A stretch of DNA of 64,000 nucleotides from Fundicoccus_A sp052115865 (GTDB lineage: Bacteria; Bacillota; Bacilli; Lactobacillales; Aerococcaceae): assembly GCF_052115865.1 (NCBI RefSeq), contig NZ_JBQKME010000009.1, forward strand, positions 38,350 to 102,349, given 5' to 3'. The position numbers and the translations under genes were made by a program. The first letter of the stretch is position 1. Each line of letters begins with the position of its first letter. Positions 7,873 to 15,238 of this stretch are shown one piece after another. The notes below the pieces were generated by a model that saw only the letters and a program-made list of their open reading frames with translations, did no database searches and was not told where the DNA came from.

Positions 7873-8879
7873 GTATGATTTTAGCCATCGAATCGTCATG
7901 TGATGAAACCAGTGTGGCGGTGATTGAAGACGGGCGGAAAATCCATTCAAATATTGTGGCGTCGCAAGTTAAAAGTCATATGCGTTTTGGAGGGGTCGTA
8001 CCAGAAGTCGCGAGTAGACACCACGTTGAACAAATCACGCAAGTAACGCAAATGGCGGTGGAACAAGCCGGTTTGGATTCCATTAGCCAAGTAGATGCCA
8101 TTGCGATGACTTATGGACCTGGCCTTGTCGGAGCCCTCTTAATTGGTGTGACGGCTGCTAAAACATTATCCATGGTTTACCAAAAACCCTTAATTGCTGT
8201 TAATCATATTGCAGGCCATATCTACGCCAACCAACTTGTGTCGGAAATGACTTATCCTTTATTAGCCTTGGTGATCAGTGGAAGTCATACGGACTTAGTC
8301 TATATAAAAGAAGAGGGCCATTTTGAAGTAATCGGTGAAACCCAAGATGATGCGATCGGAGAAGCTTACGATAAAGTCGGTCGTTTACTCGGTTTACCTT
8401 ATCCCGCCGGAAAATATTTAGATGAACTTGCTCAAAAAGGCGAAGAAACTTATGCAGTCCCACGTGCCATGTTGCATGAGGATAATTTGGATTTTAGCTT
8501 TAGTGGGATGAAGAGTGCGGTCATGAATCTGTTTCATAATGCTAAACAGCGAGGCGAAAGCATTGATCCGGCGAACTTGGCCACTAGCTTCCAACAAGCC
8601 GTTATTGATATTGTAACCGCAAAAGTAGTCAAAGCTCTGGGGCAATACCCAGATGTGAAGCAATTTGTTTTAGCTGGAGGTGTAGCAGCCAACTCTGGTA
8701 TCCGCAAAAATTTGGTTGATACCATTCAAGCCGAGTTCCCAGATGTCGAAGTAGTTATCCCACCTCTTAATTTATGTGGCGATAATGCTGCCATGATTGG
8801 AGCAGCTGCTGAGTATTTATACCAAAAGCAAGATTTTGCTTCTCTAATGACAAACGCTAAACCCGGCTTGATGCTGTAA
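7869..8879 (+). CDS. tsaD: tRNA threonylcarbamoyltransferase TsaD
   Basis: Transfers the threonylcarbamoyl group from TC-AMP to tRNA A37. At 336 residues it is full length. The N-terminus LAIESSCDETSVAV is diagnostic, the metal ligands H113 and H117 (NHIAGHIYAN) are present, and the C-terminal VLAGGVAANSGIR and CGDNAAMIGAA nucleotide-binding motifs are intact. The start follows GAAGGGG and overlaps the rimI stop. It is last in the operon with tsaB; tsaC and tsaE are not in this window. Confidence 0.96.
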   Translation: MSMILAIESSCDETSVAVIEDGRKIHSNIVASQVKSHMRFGGVVPEVASRHHVEQITQVTQMAVEQAGLDSISQVDAIAMTYGPGLVGALLIGVTAAKTLSMVYQKPLIAVNHIAGHIYANQLVSEMTYPLLALVISGSHTDLVYIKEEGHFEVIGETQDDAIGEAYDKVGRLLGLPYPAGKYLDELAQKGEETYAVPRAMLHEDNLDFSFSGMKSAVMNLFHNAKQRGESIDPANLATSFQQAVIDIVTAKVVKALGQYPDVKQFVLAGGVAANSGIRKNLVDTIQAEFPDVEVVIPPLNLCGDNAAMIGAAAEYLYQKQDFASLMTNAKPGLML

Positions 8880-8905
8880 ATCGAGCTATTTCAAGGAGAT
8901 TTATT

Positions 8906-9976
8906 ATGACAAGAAGAGACGATCGTAATTCAAATTTTGAATTACTTCGGATTATCAGTATGTTTTTAGTCGTCGTCCATCACTTTTCCGTTCACGGAAG
9001 CTTTGATACGATGGATGTCTTTTCCTATGAGAAAATCGCCCTCGATATTTTATTTATCGGAGGTAAACTCGGTGTTAATATATTTGTGATGATTGGGAGC
9101 TATTTTCTGGTTGGAAAGTCATTTAAATGGCGCCGGCCCGTCAGTGTTTTAATCGATATGCTTGTATACAATTGGGGCCTATTTGTAGCCTTACTCCTTT
9201 TAAAGCCCGACATCTTAACCGCCGAACGCATTTACCAAATGATTTTCCCATTTCCCGACTACTACTGGTTCCCAACCAACTATATTTTATTACTTTTATT
9301 AGCACCAGTTTTGAATTATTACGTCAAACACGTCACCGAGCAGGCCTTGCGCTATCTATTAATTTTCCTAAGCGTCATTTGGATCATCGTTCCAAGCCTA
9401 GAACTAACAGGGATTGCCTATTCTGACTTATCATGGTTTATTTATTTGTATTTACTCGTCGCTTATATCAAATTATATCCCAACAAAGTGTTATCCAGCA
9501 AAAAGTTTGCCAAACGCCTGTTTGCCGTTTCGATGACACTCACAGTCGCCAGCATCCTCTACTACAACGCCCTCGGCCTCATCATGCCCGACAAACTAGC
9601 CTACGGCACCTTCTACCTAGGATCCAACAAAATCCTAACCGTCGGCAGCTCTGTTGGCCTCTGGCTATGGTTCAAAAACCGAAAACCTTTTTCAAACCAC
9701 CAAATAAATATCACTGCCCAAGCCATGTTTGGTGTCTACCTCATCCATGAACAACCATTGATGCGACATGTGATTTGGTACCGCGTAGACAACACACGCG
9801 TTCAAGGTTTTTGGATGATGATTGGCTATGGTCTGTTGGCTTCAATCGTCATCTTTGTTGGATGTACTTTGATTGATCTGGTAAAATCCCGCGTCCTCAA
9901 TCCGTATCTCAACCAATTATCCGCTTGGATTGAAACACAGTTAAATCAAACAGTTGGATTGTATAGGGTGGATTAG
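8906..9976 (+). CDS. Acyltransferase 3 family membrane protein (OafA-like)
   Basis: 356-residue polytopic protein with about ten hydrophobic segments. The N-terminus FELLRIISMFLVVVHHF carries the conserved histidine of acyltransferase-3 proteins, which O-acetylate or otherwise acylate cell-surface glycans; the acceptor is unknown. The start has AAGGAG upstream. The second half (9500-9700) is strikingly C-rich: bases 9541-9660 hold 47 C and 20 G, whereas 9721-9840 on the other side of an internal motif copy (9703-9714) hold 25 C and 31 G. The change occurs inside one gene, so it is not explained by gene boundaries. Confidence 0.85.
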   Translation: MTRRDDRNSNFELLRIISMFLVVVHHFSVHGSFDTMDVFSYEKIALDILFIGGKLGVNIFVMIGSYFLVGKSFKWRRPVSVLIDMLVYNWGLFVALLLLKPDILTAERIYQMIFPFPDYYWFPTNYILLLLLAPVLNYYVKHVTEQALRYLLIFLSVIWIIVPSLELTGIAYSDLSWFIYLYLLVAYIKLYPNKVLSSKKFAKRLFAVSMTLTVASILYYNALGLIMPDKLAYGTFYLGSNKILTVGSSVGLWLWFKNRKPFSNHQINITAQAMFGVYLIHEQPLMRHVIWYRVDNTRVQGFWMMIGYGLLASIVIFVGCTLIDLVKSRVLNPYLNQLSAWIETQLNQTVGLYRVD

Positions 9977-9997
9977 GGGATAAGAAAGGATTCATTT

Positions 9998-10048
9998 AAA
10001 AAAACAGAAATCACTCTTTCAATGTTGAATTAGTGATTTCTGTTTTTT
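9998..10048. terminator. Terminator, type shared with 49081-49128
   Basis: AAAACAGAAATCACT ... AGTGATTTCTGTTTTTT, a 15-bp stem. Both arms are repeated exactly at 49081-49128, and in both places a 42-bp repeat (R42) lies about 70 bp further on. This points to a duplicated terminator-plus-repeat element. Confidence 0.85.
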
Positions 10049-10123
10049 GTTTTTCCCCTCAAGTAACATTGAGTGAACTTTAAAAGAGTGTTTATCTAGG
10101 CAAAGATAAGTATGAGTTGTTTT

Positions 10124-10165
10124 TAATGTCAGTGAACGAATCCGTCGACCGACAATAGAGGGATT
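10124..10165. repeat. Solo copy of 42-bp repeat R42
   Basis: One 42-bp unit starting TAATGTCAGTGAACG, followed by the start of the next unit (TAATTTC) at exactly 42 bp. It matches the last units of the array at 49197-49574 and contains the imperfect inverted pair GTCAGT/ACCGAC. Confidence 0.7.
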
Positions 10166-10219
10166 TAATTTCAGACAAAACCACCACCATCTCAACAAAA
10201 ATTTAACTTTTACTAGAAG

Positions 10220-10248
10220 TTGAGATTAATTTTAGGATAGTTTATAAT
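10220..10248 (+). promoter_or_regulatory. Promoter of the V-ATPase operon leader
   Basis: TTGAGA, 17-bp spacer, TATAAT. The predicted start is near 10255, leaving a leader of about 230 nt before the first V-ATPase gene. Confidence 0.75.
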
Positions 10249-10254
10249 AACAGC

Positions 10255-10384
10255 TAACAGTTAAATAGCAGTATCATAATGGTTGGGCGCTATGCTTCAA
10301 GGATCAGTTCTTCAAGGGGTGAGAAGAATGTTTTAATTGTCGTATAGTGCGGAAGACGCAGTTGCTTGTCGAGTGCGTCTTTTT
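10255..10384 (+). promoter_or_regulatory. Structured leader RNA with terminator upstream of ntp operon (candidate Na+-responsive riboswitch)
   Basis: The leader can form a 7-bp helix GCGCUAU/AUAGUGC. This encloses a hairpin UUCUUC-AAGGGGUGA-GAAGAA and a conserved-looking AUCAGUUCUUCAAGGGG segment. It is followed directly by an intrinsic terminator (AAGACGCA ... TGCGTCTTTTTT, about 10353-10384). A compact fold abutting a terminator is the architecture of a transcriptional riboswitch. Na+-I riboswitches (formerly the DUF1646 motif) are known to control genes of sodium homeostasis and Na+-coupled ATP production, and the operon below encodes a Na+-type V-ATPase. I could not align it to that family's consensus, so the ligand is inference. 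Confidence 0.55.
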
Positions 10385-10488
10385 TATGGATTTGTTTAGC
10401 TGGCTACATTCGCTATTTAAAGTCTTTTGTGAAAGCAGGCGATATTTATTTTAATGAAGGAATGAAAAAGTGGGAAGTGAGGGAAAAT

Positions 10489-10851
10489 ATGTCAACAGAT
10501 GTTATTGATTATTTACGCGAAATCGAAGTTCAGATTGAATATAAACGGCGTGAAGTAGAAGAAAAGCTGCAGTCACTTGATGCGAGTCACCGTAAATCAT
10601 TAGAAGGCATTCAGCGTCATTATCAAGCGGAATTAAATTCTTATACTGAGATTAAAGCGCTTGAAATGGAAGAGAAGTTGCAGCAAGAAGAAGATGCCTT
10701 GAAAGATTCTTACTTACAAAAGCAAGAACTTTTGCGTGTTCAATTTGAAACAGAAAGAGATCAATTAGTCAATCGAATAGTGAAGGAGGTACTGAGTCAA
10801 TATGGGTATCGCCCGAATGAAGAAACTAACTTTTCTAGCGGAACAGAGTGA
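10489..10851 (+). CDS. ntpF: V-type ATPase stalk subunit NtpF (subunit G/H-like)
   Basis: 120-residue, nearly all-helical, highly charged coiled-coil protein. This is the expected peripheral-stalk partner of subunit E and stands first in the ntpFIKECGABD order known from Enterococcus hirae. I start it at the ATG at 10489, which follows a GTGAGGGA site; the frame stays open upstream through the terminator, where translation is unlikely. The 3' end overlaps ntpI by 50 bp. A motif variant (GCGATATTTATT) lies between the leader terminator and the start. Confidence 0.8.
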   Translation: MSTDVIDYLREIEVQIEYKRREVEEKLQSLDASHRKSLEGIQRHYQAELNSYTEIKALEMEEKLQQEEDALKDSYLQKQELLRVQFETERDQLVNRIVKEVLSQYGYRPNEETNFSSGTE

Positions 10852-12775
10852 AAAAGATGTGGTTTTAAAAGCCATGCAGGAAATGCAGGATATTGAGGTC
10901 ATTCCTTTAAGTAGCGCTATTGAAGAAGATGAAGAATTGATGTCCGTTTTACACATTGAAGATAAGTCTGAGACGGTGGGGGATTTGACGCAAACGATTC
11001 AAGAGATTCGATATGCCATATCTTTTCTAAATGAATATGTGACCCAAGAACCTCTATTAAAGCGGATGAGAGAAAAACGGCCGGAGTATTCATTGTTAGA
11101 GCTTGAAGCGGCTGTTGAAGCAATGAACTATAATGGCTTGCTCCAACGAGTGGATTACATGGATCAAGCAATTGATCGCTTAGAAGATCAACTTGAAGAG
11201 GCTAAGAAAGAAGAAGTATTTTTCAGAAGATGGCAAAATTTAACGTTTGTTCCTGAACAGACAAAATTTCTTCGACACTTTAATTTATTAGTCGGTTCGG
11301 TTGAAGCAGAGAAAGCTCAAGCTTTTGAAGCTGAATTAGCAGCCTTGGAACATGTCTTTGTCGAAGATATTTACCAATCACGTGATACTTGGGGTTTCTT
11401 GGTAGTCTATGCCGCTACAGATGATTCCGAAGAAGTCGCAATAAGACAGGAGATTTTACAGCAGTATGGTTTTCAAGTTTTAAATTATAACTATGAAAAT
11501 ATCCCTGCTGATGAACTAACATCTAATCTTGAGTTACAACGGAATATCATCCAACAAATAGCTCAAGAGAAGAAAAACTTGAAAGATCATCGCCAGACGC
11601 GTGATCAGCTACAATTGGCAGAAGAATATTTCTTCAATCTGCGTGAACGTGAAAAAGCAAAAGAATTAATGATTAACAATCAATTTGCTTTTGTCATTAG
11701 TGGCTGGGCACAGGCTGATAAAATCGATTATTTTACACAACGTATTATCAGTCAATGTAATGAACAAGCAATTTGTCATTTTCAATTTGATGTTGAAGAA
11801 GATGAGATGGCTGAAGTACCAACTAAATTAGAAAATCATGCTTGGGTCCAACCATTTGAATCTTTAACGACTCAATTTGGAGTCCCGAAATACGGTGGAT
11901 TTGATCCAACACCATGGTTTTATCCCTTCCATATTGGCTTCTTTGGTATGATGAGTGCCGATTTAGGCTACGGCATCTTGTTATGGTTAGCGACATTTAT
12001 TGCTATTAAGCAATTAGAATTGTCGGCTAGTATGCGTTCGGCTATGAAGATGTTTAATCAAATGGCCGTGGGGACGATGATTTTTGGATTCATATTTGGG
12101 AGCTTTTTTGGCTTCGATCTGCCATTTAAACTGTTGGATTTAACCAATGATGTTATTGTTGTAATGGGGATTTCGGTCTTTATCGGGATTGTGCATATGT
12201 TACTGGCTTATCTCATTAAGTTTTATCTGGCCATCAAAGATAGGGACTATGTGTCAGCCTATCTAGATTCGGCGCAGTGGACTTTAATGTTGTTAGGTGT
12301 GGTTGTTATTGCCATGAATATGCTGTTATTTAAAGCAGATTGGTTAATGACAGCTGGACTGATACTTATTTTAGGAAATGTTTTAGGGATGTTTGTCGTT
12401 AAAATATTTTCAAATAATAATAAAGTCGTTGGTGTTGGACAAGCTCTATTTGGGATTATGGATATTGCAAGTATGATTGGGGACTTAGTTAGTTATACCC
12501 GTTTAACGGCTCTTGCTGTTGCTGGGGCGAATATCGGGATGGCATTTAACTTGATTTTAAGTTTACTGCCTCCAATTGTCCGTTTCACAGTCGGTCTTTT
12601 ATTGTTTGTTGCCTTACATGCACTAAATATCTTTATTACCTATTTAGGTGCTTATGTACACTCAATGCGTTTAGAGTATGTTGAGTTTTTTGGGAAGTTT
12701 TTTGATGCGGATGGTAGATTGTTTAACCCTTTAAAAACATTGGAAAAATATATATGGATTAAATCAGATAAATAA
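10802..12775 (+). CDS. ntpI: V-type ATPase membrane subunit I (a-subunit)
   Basis: 657-residue stator subunit forming the ion half-channels. The N-terminal half is cytoplasmic and rich in coiled coil (about residues 90-130 and 220-290). The C-terminal half has about seven or eight membrane helices, starting near WFYPFHIGFFGMMSADLGYG, a strongly conserved family stretch. The essential arginine helix is in the region SYTRLTALAVAGANIGMAFN (about residue 565). The start follows AAGGAGG and overlaps ntpF, suggesting translational coupling. Confidence 0.93.
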   Translation: MGIARMKKLTFLAEQSEKDVVLKAMQEMQDIEVIPLSSAIEEDEELMSVLHIEDKSETVGDLTQTIQEIRYAISFLNEYVTQEPLLKRMREKRPEYSLLELEAAVEAMNYNGLLQRVDYMDQAIDRLEDQLEEAKKEEVFFRRWQNLTFVPEQTKFLRHFNLLVGSVEAEKAQAFEAELAALEHVFVEDIYQSRDTWGFLVVYAATDDSEEVAIRQEILQQYGFQVLNYNYENIPADELTSNLELQRNIIQQIAQEKKNLKDHRQTRDQLQLAEEYFFNLREREKAKELMINNQFAFVISGWAQADKIDYFTQRIISQCNEQAICHFQFDVEEDEMAEVPTKLENHAWVQPFESLTTQFGVPKYGGFDPTPWFYPFHIGFFGMMSADLGYGILLWLATFIAIKQLELSASMRSAMKMFNQMAVGTMIFGFIFGSFFGFDLPFKLLDLTNDVIVVMGISVFIGIVHMLLAYLIKFYLAIKDRDYVSAYLDSAQWTLMLLGVVVIAMNMLLFKADWLMTAGLILILGNVLGMFVVKIFSNNNKVVGVGQALFGIMDIASMIGDLVSYTRLTALAVAGANIGMAFNLILSLLPPIVRFTVGLLLFVALHALNIFITYLGAYVHSMRLEYVEFFGKFFDADGRLFNPLKTLEKYIWIKSDK

Positions 12776-12807
12776 ATAATTTAATATTGGTATTGGAGGA
12801 TTAATAA

Positions 12808-13284
12808 ATGGAATTTAGTATTGAATATCTTTTTGGACCACAAAGTGGATGGATTTTAGGTGCGATTGGTATGGCTATTGCCGTTTTTGTTGCAGGTGCA
12901 GGATCAGCAATTGCGGTAGGTAGAGCCGGTGAAGCAGCAGCTGCTTTAACACGTGAAAAACCTGAGTTATTTGGTCAAGCTTTAGTACTACAACTATTAC
13001 CGGCGACACAAGGTCTTTATGGTTTCGTTATTGGCTTAATCATTTTATTACAACTTACACCTGATATGTCGGCGGCTGAAGGCTGGTATTTATTAGCGGC
13101 AAGTATTCCTGTTGCTTTTGCTGGTTATACTTCTGCACCTTCACAAGCTAGAGCGTCAATTGCAGGGATGCAAATTTTAGCTCAACGTCCAGAAAATGCG
13201 ACCCAAGGTATTGTGTTTTCAGCCATGGTTGAGACCTATGCGATTTTAGGCTTTGTCGGTTCGCTTTTAATGATTGTTCTATAA
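12808..13284 (+). CDS. ntpK: V-type Na+-ATPase rotor subunit K (16-kDa proteolipid)
   Basis: 158-residue four-helix proteolipid that forms the rotor ring. Residues matching the Na+ site of E. hirae NtpK (L61, T64, Q65, Q110, E139) are present with a constant offset of three: L64, T67, Q68 (LLPATQG), Q113 (APSQARA) and E142 (VETYA). This supports Na+ rather than H+ transport. The gene is flanked by ntpI and ntpE, with GGAGG before the ATG. Confidence 0.95.
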   Translation: MEFSIEYLFGPQSGWILGAIGMAIAVFVAGAGSAIAVGRAGEAAAALTREKPELFGQALVLQLLPATQGLYGFVIGLIILLQLTPDMSAAEGWYLLAASIPVAFAGYTSAPSQARASIAGMQILAQRPENATQGIVFSAMVETYAILGFVGSLLMIVL

Positions 13285-13328
13285 CATTTACCTATTTCAA
13301 ATAATTGATCAATGAAAGGAGGACAATA

Positions 13329-13910
13329 ATGGCAAAAATAAATGATTTAGTAGATAAAGTGGTGAAAAAAGAAAGCCAACTTTTTGAGGAACAAATTGAG
13401 CGCAAGCGTTTTGACTTAAAAAACGAACTTGTAGCCAAGCAAGAAGAAAGTGCCCAAAAACTAGCGCAAGCAAAAGAAAGAGTTGAAGCTAAAGCGAATG
13501 AACAACATCAAATCGCCATTCACTCACGCAATATTGCTTACCGCGATCAGCTGTTAAGCGACAGACAGGCTGTTCTAAATGCGCTTTTTGATGAAGCTAA
13601 AACTGCATTAAATAAGCTTGATGCGGATACTTTTAAAGGATTTGTTGAATCCATTTTGAAACAGTTTAGCCAGCAAGGACAAATGTCGCTTGTATTAGGT
13701 GATTTTTCGCAAGGATTAATCGATCAAAATTGGTTGGATGGATTAGAGCTAGAAGGAACGTCTATTCAACTATCCGATGACTTTCTTCCTGCTAAGGGTG
13801 GGTTCATTTTAGAGAAAGTAGGTGCGCAATATAACTTCTTAAATGACACCTTAGTTGAAGAAGTTAGAACGCAGTTGACGATTGAAATCTCTAAAGCACT
13901 TAACCCGTAA
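13329..13910 (+). CDS. ntpE: V-type ATPase stalk subunit E
   Basis: 193-residue peripheral-stalk subunit. The N-terminal 90 residues are a charged helix (KKESQLFEEQIERKRFDLK onward) and the C-terminal half is a globular alpha/beta domain ending in NDTLVEEVRTQLTIEISKALNP, a typical subunit E end. The ATG at 13329 follows AAAGGAGG; an in-frame upstream ATG at 13305 has no ribosome site. It pairs with NtpF to form the outer stalk. Confidence 0.88.
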   Translation: MAKINDLVDKVVKKESQLFEEQIERKRFDLKNELVAKQEESAQKLAQAKERVEAKANEQHQIAIHSRNIAYRDQLLSDRQAVLNALFDEAKTALNKLDADTFKGFVESILKQFSQQGQMSLVLGDFSQGLIDQNWLDGLELEGTSIQLSDDFLPAKGGFILEKVGAQYNFLNDTLVEEVRTQLTIEISKALNP

Positions 13911-13921
13911 GGAGGTAAACC

Positions 13922-14926
13922 ATGTTGGATAACGAATTTGGTTCATTAAATGTCACCATTCGTGTATATGAAAATGAACTATTAACGCAAGCTGTCTACG
14001 AACGTATGTTAGCTGCGAATAATTTCGACGAAGCAGTTAATGTTCTGCGTGAAACAGTTTATCGGGATGAAGTGGAAGAAGTGTTAAGAACACATAATTA
14101 CGATGATATGATTACAGAATCACTTGAACGTTTGTATCATCGCTTATTTCAAATATCGCCGTCAGCAGAACTAGTCGAATTGGCGACTTTGCGCTATAGC
14201 TATCAAAATATAAAAGTATTATTGAAGGAATTTGTTTCCGCTACGAATTTAGAGGATTTATATTTTCCCATCGGGCGCTATGATGTAACGGAGTTGCGTC
14301 AAGCAGTTACATTAGGAACATCGGAAGTTTTGCCAGAGCCTTATTTGAGAACTATTCGCAATGCCAAGGCTGACTACAGTGAATTTAAAAATATTCATCA
14401 AGTAGAAGTGTTAATTGATCGCTATTACTTTGAACATTTAAAGCAATTAGCTCTGGAAATTGGCGATCCAGATATTATTGATATTGTGGATATGCAAATT
14501 GATTTTAAAAATATTTCGACTTTGATCCGTGCTAAATATCAAAATCGAACAACGAATTTCTTGCGTTCTATTTTATCAGATGCTGGATCACTAGATGTCG
14601 AAAACTTGGTGCAAATAGGAACGAAAGATGCAAGAACGCTCATTCAATCCCTGTTTGAAACCAAATACAAAAATCTACTGTCAGAGTCATTGATTACAGC
14701 TGGTATTGGAATTTCTTCCATCAAATTTGATTATTTTACGGATAATGCCATGATGACAAAGATGCAGGAGGCAAAGCTAAAAGCCTTTGGGCCACTTCCA
14801 ATGTTAGCTTTTATTTATGCAAAAGAAACCGAAGCACGTAATTTACGTTTGGTGTTATCAGCAAAAGAAAATAATATTGACGTAGACGAAACAAGAGAAA
14901 GGATGCGAATGAATTATGTCTCATAA
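13922..14926 (+). CDS. ntpC: V-type ATPase subunit C (d-type, central stalk to rotor)
   Basis: 334-residue soluble, mainly helical subunit that couples the central stalk to the K ring. It resembles the V-ATPase C/d family in length and in the repeated helical pattern (LRYSYQNIKVLLKEF, VDMQIDFKNISTLIRAK, YAKETEARNLRLVLSAKEN). The start has AAGGAGG eleven bases after the ntpE stop; the end overlaps ntpG by 11 bp. Confidence 0.9.
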   Translation: MLDNEFGSLNVTIRVYENELLTQAVYERMLAANNFDEAVNVLRETVYRDEVEEVLRTHNYDDMITESLERLYHRLFQISPSAELVELATLRYSYQNIKVLLKEFVSATNLEDLYFPIGRYDVTELRQAVTLGTSEVLPEPYLRTIRNAKADYSEFKNIHQVEVLIDRYYFEHLKQLALEIGDPDIIDIVDMQIDFKNISTLIRAKYQNRTTNFLRSILSDAGSLDVENLVQIGTKDARTLIQSLFETKYKNLLSESLITAGIGISSIKFDYFTDNAMMTKMQEAKLKAFGPLPMLAFIYAKETEARNLRLVLSAKENNIDVDETRERMRMNYVS

Positions 14927-15227
14927 AATAGCCGTAATCGGCGATAAAGACTCAGTATTGGCTTTTAAAATGCTCGGTTTCGAAGTCTTTTTTGCCTCAG
15001 ACGCATCACAAGCGAGTAAGCAATTAGAAGAATTAGCAAAAGAAAATTATGGCATTATATTTTTAACCGAACAGCTTGGCATTCACATGCCAGAAGTTTT
15101 AGAAAGATATAATGAACGTATTACACCAGCCATCATCCTCATTCCGAATCGAACAGGAACCAATAATTTTGGTGAAGAACGCTTTGCCAACGATGTTGAG
15201 CGAGCGGTTGGTATTAAGTTAGTGTAG
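14916..15227 (+). CDS. ntpG: V-type ATPase central shaft subunit NtpG (subunit F)
   Basis: 103-residue Rossmann-like subunit F family protein. It begins KIAVIGDKDSVLAFKMLGF, the hallmark of the family, and contains FLTEQL and AIILIPNRTG segments. With NtpD it forms the rotating shaft within A3B3. It overlaps ntpC and is followed 11 bp later by ntpA. Confidence 0.93.
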   Translation: MSHKIAVIGDKDSVLAFKMLGFEVFFASDASQASKQLEELAKENYGIIFLTEQLGIHMPEVLERYNERITPAIILIPNRTGTNNFGEERFANDVERAVGIKLV

Positions 15228-15238
15228 GAGGTATATGA

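Noticed and set aside
10366..10488. 41-residue N-terminal extension of NtpF
   Set aside because: The frame begins inside the leader terminator; the ATG at 10489 has the ribosome site.
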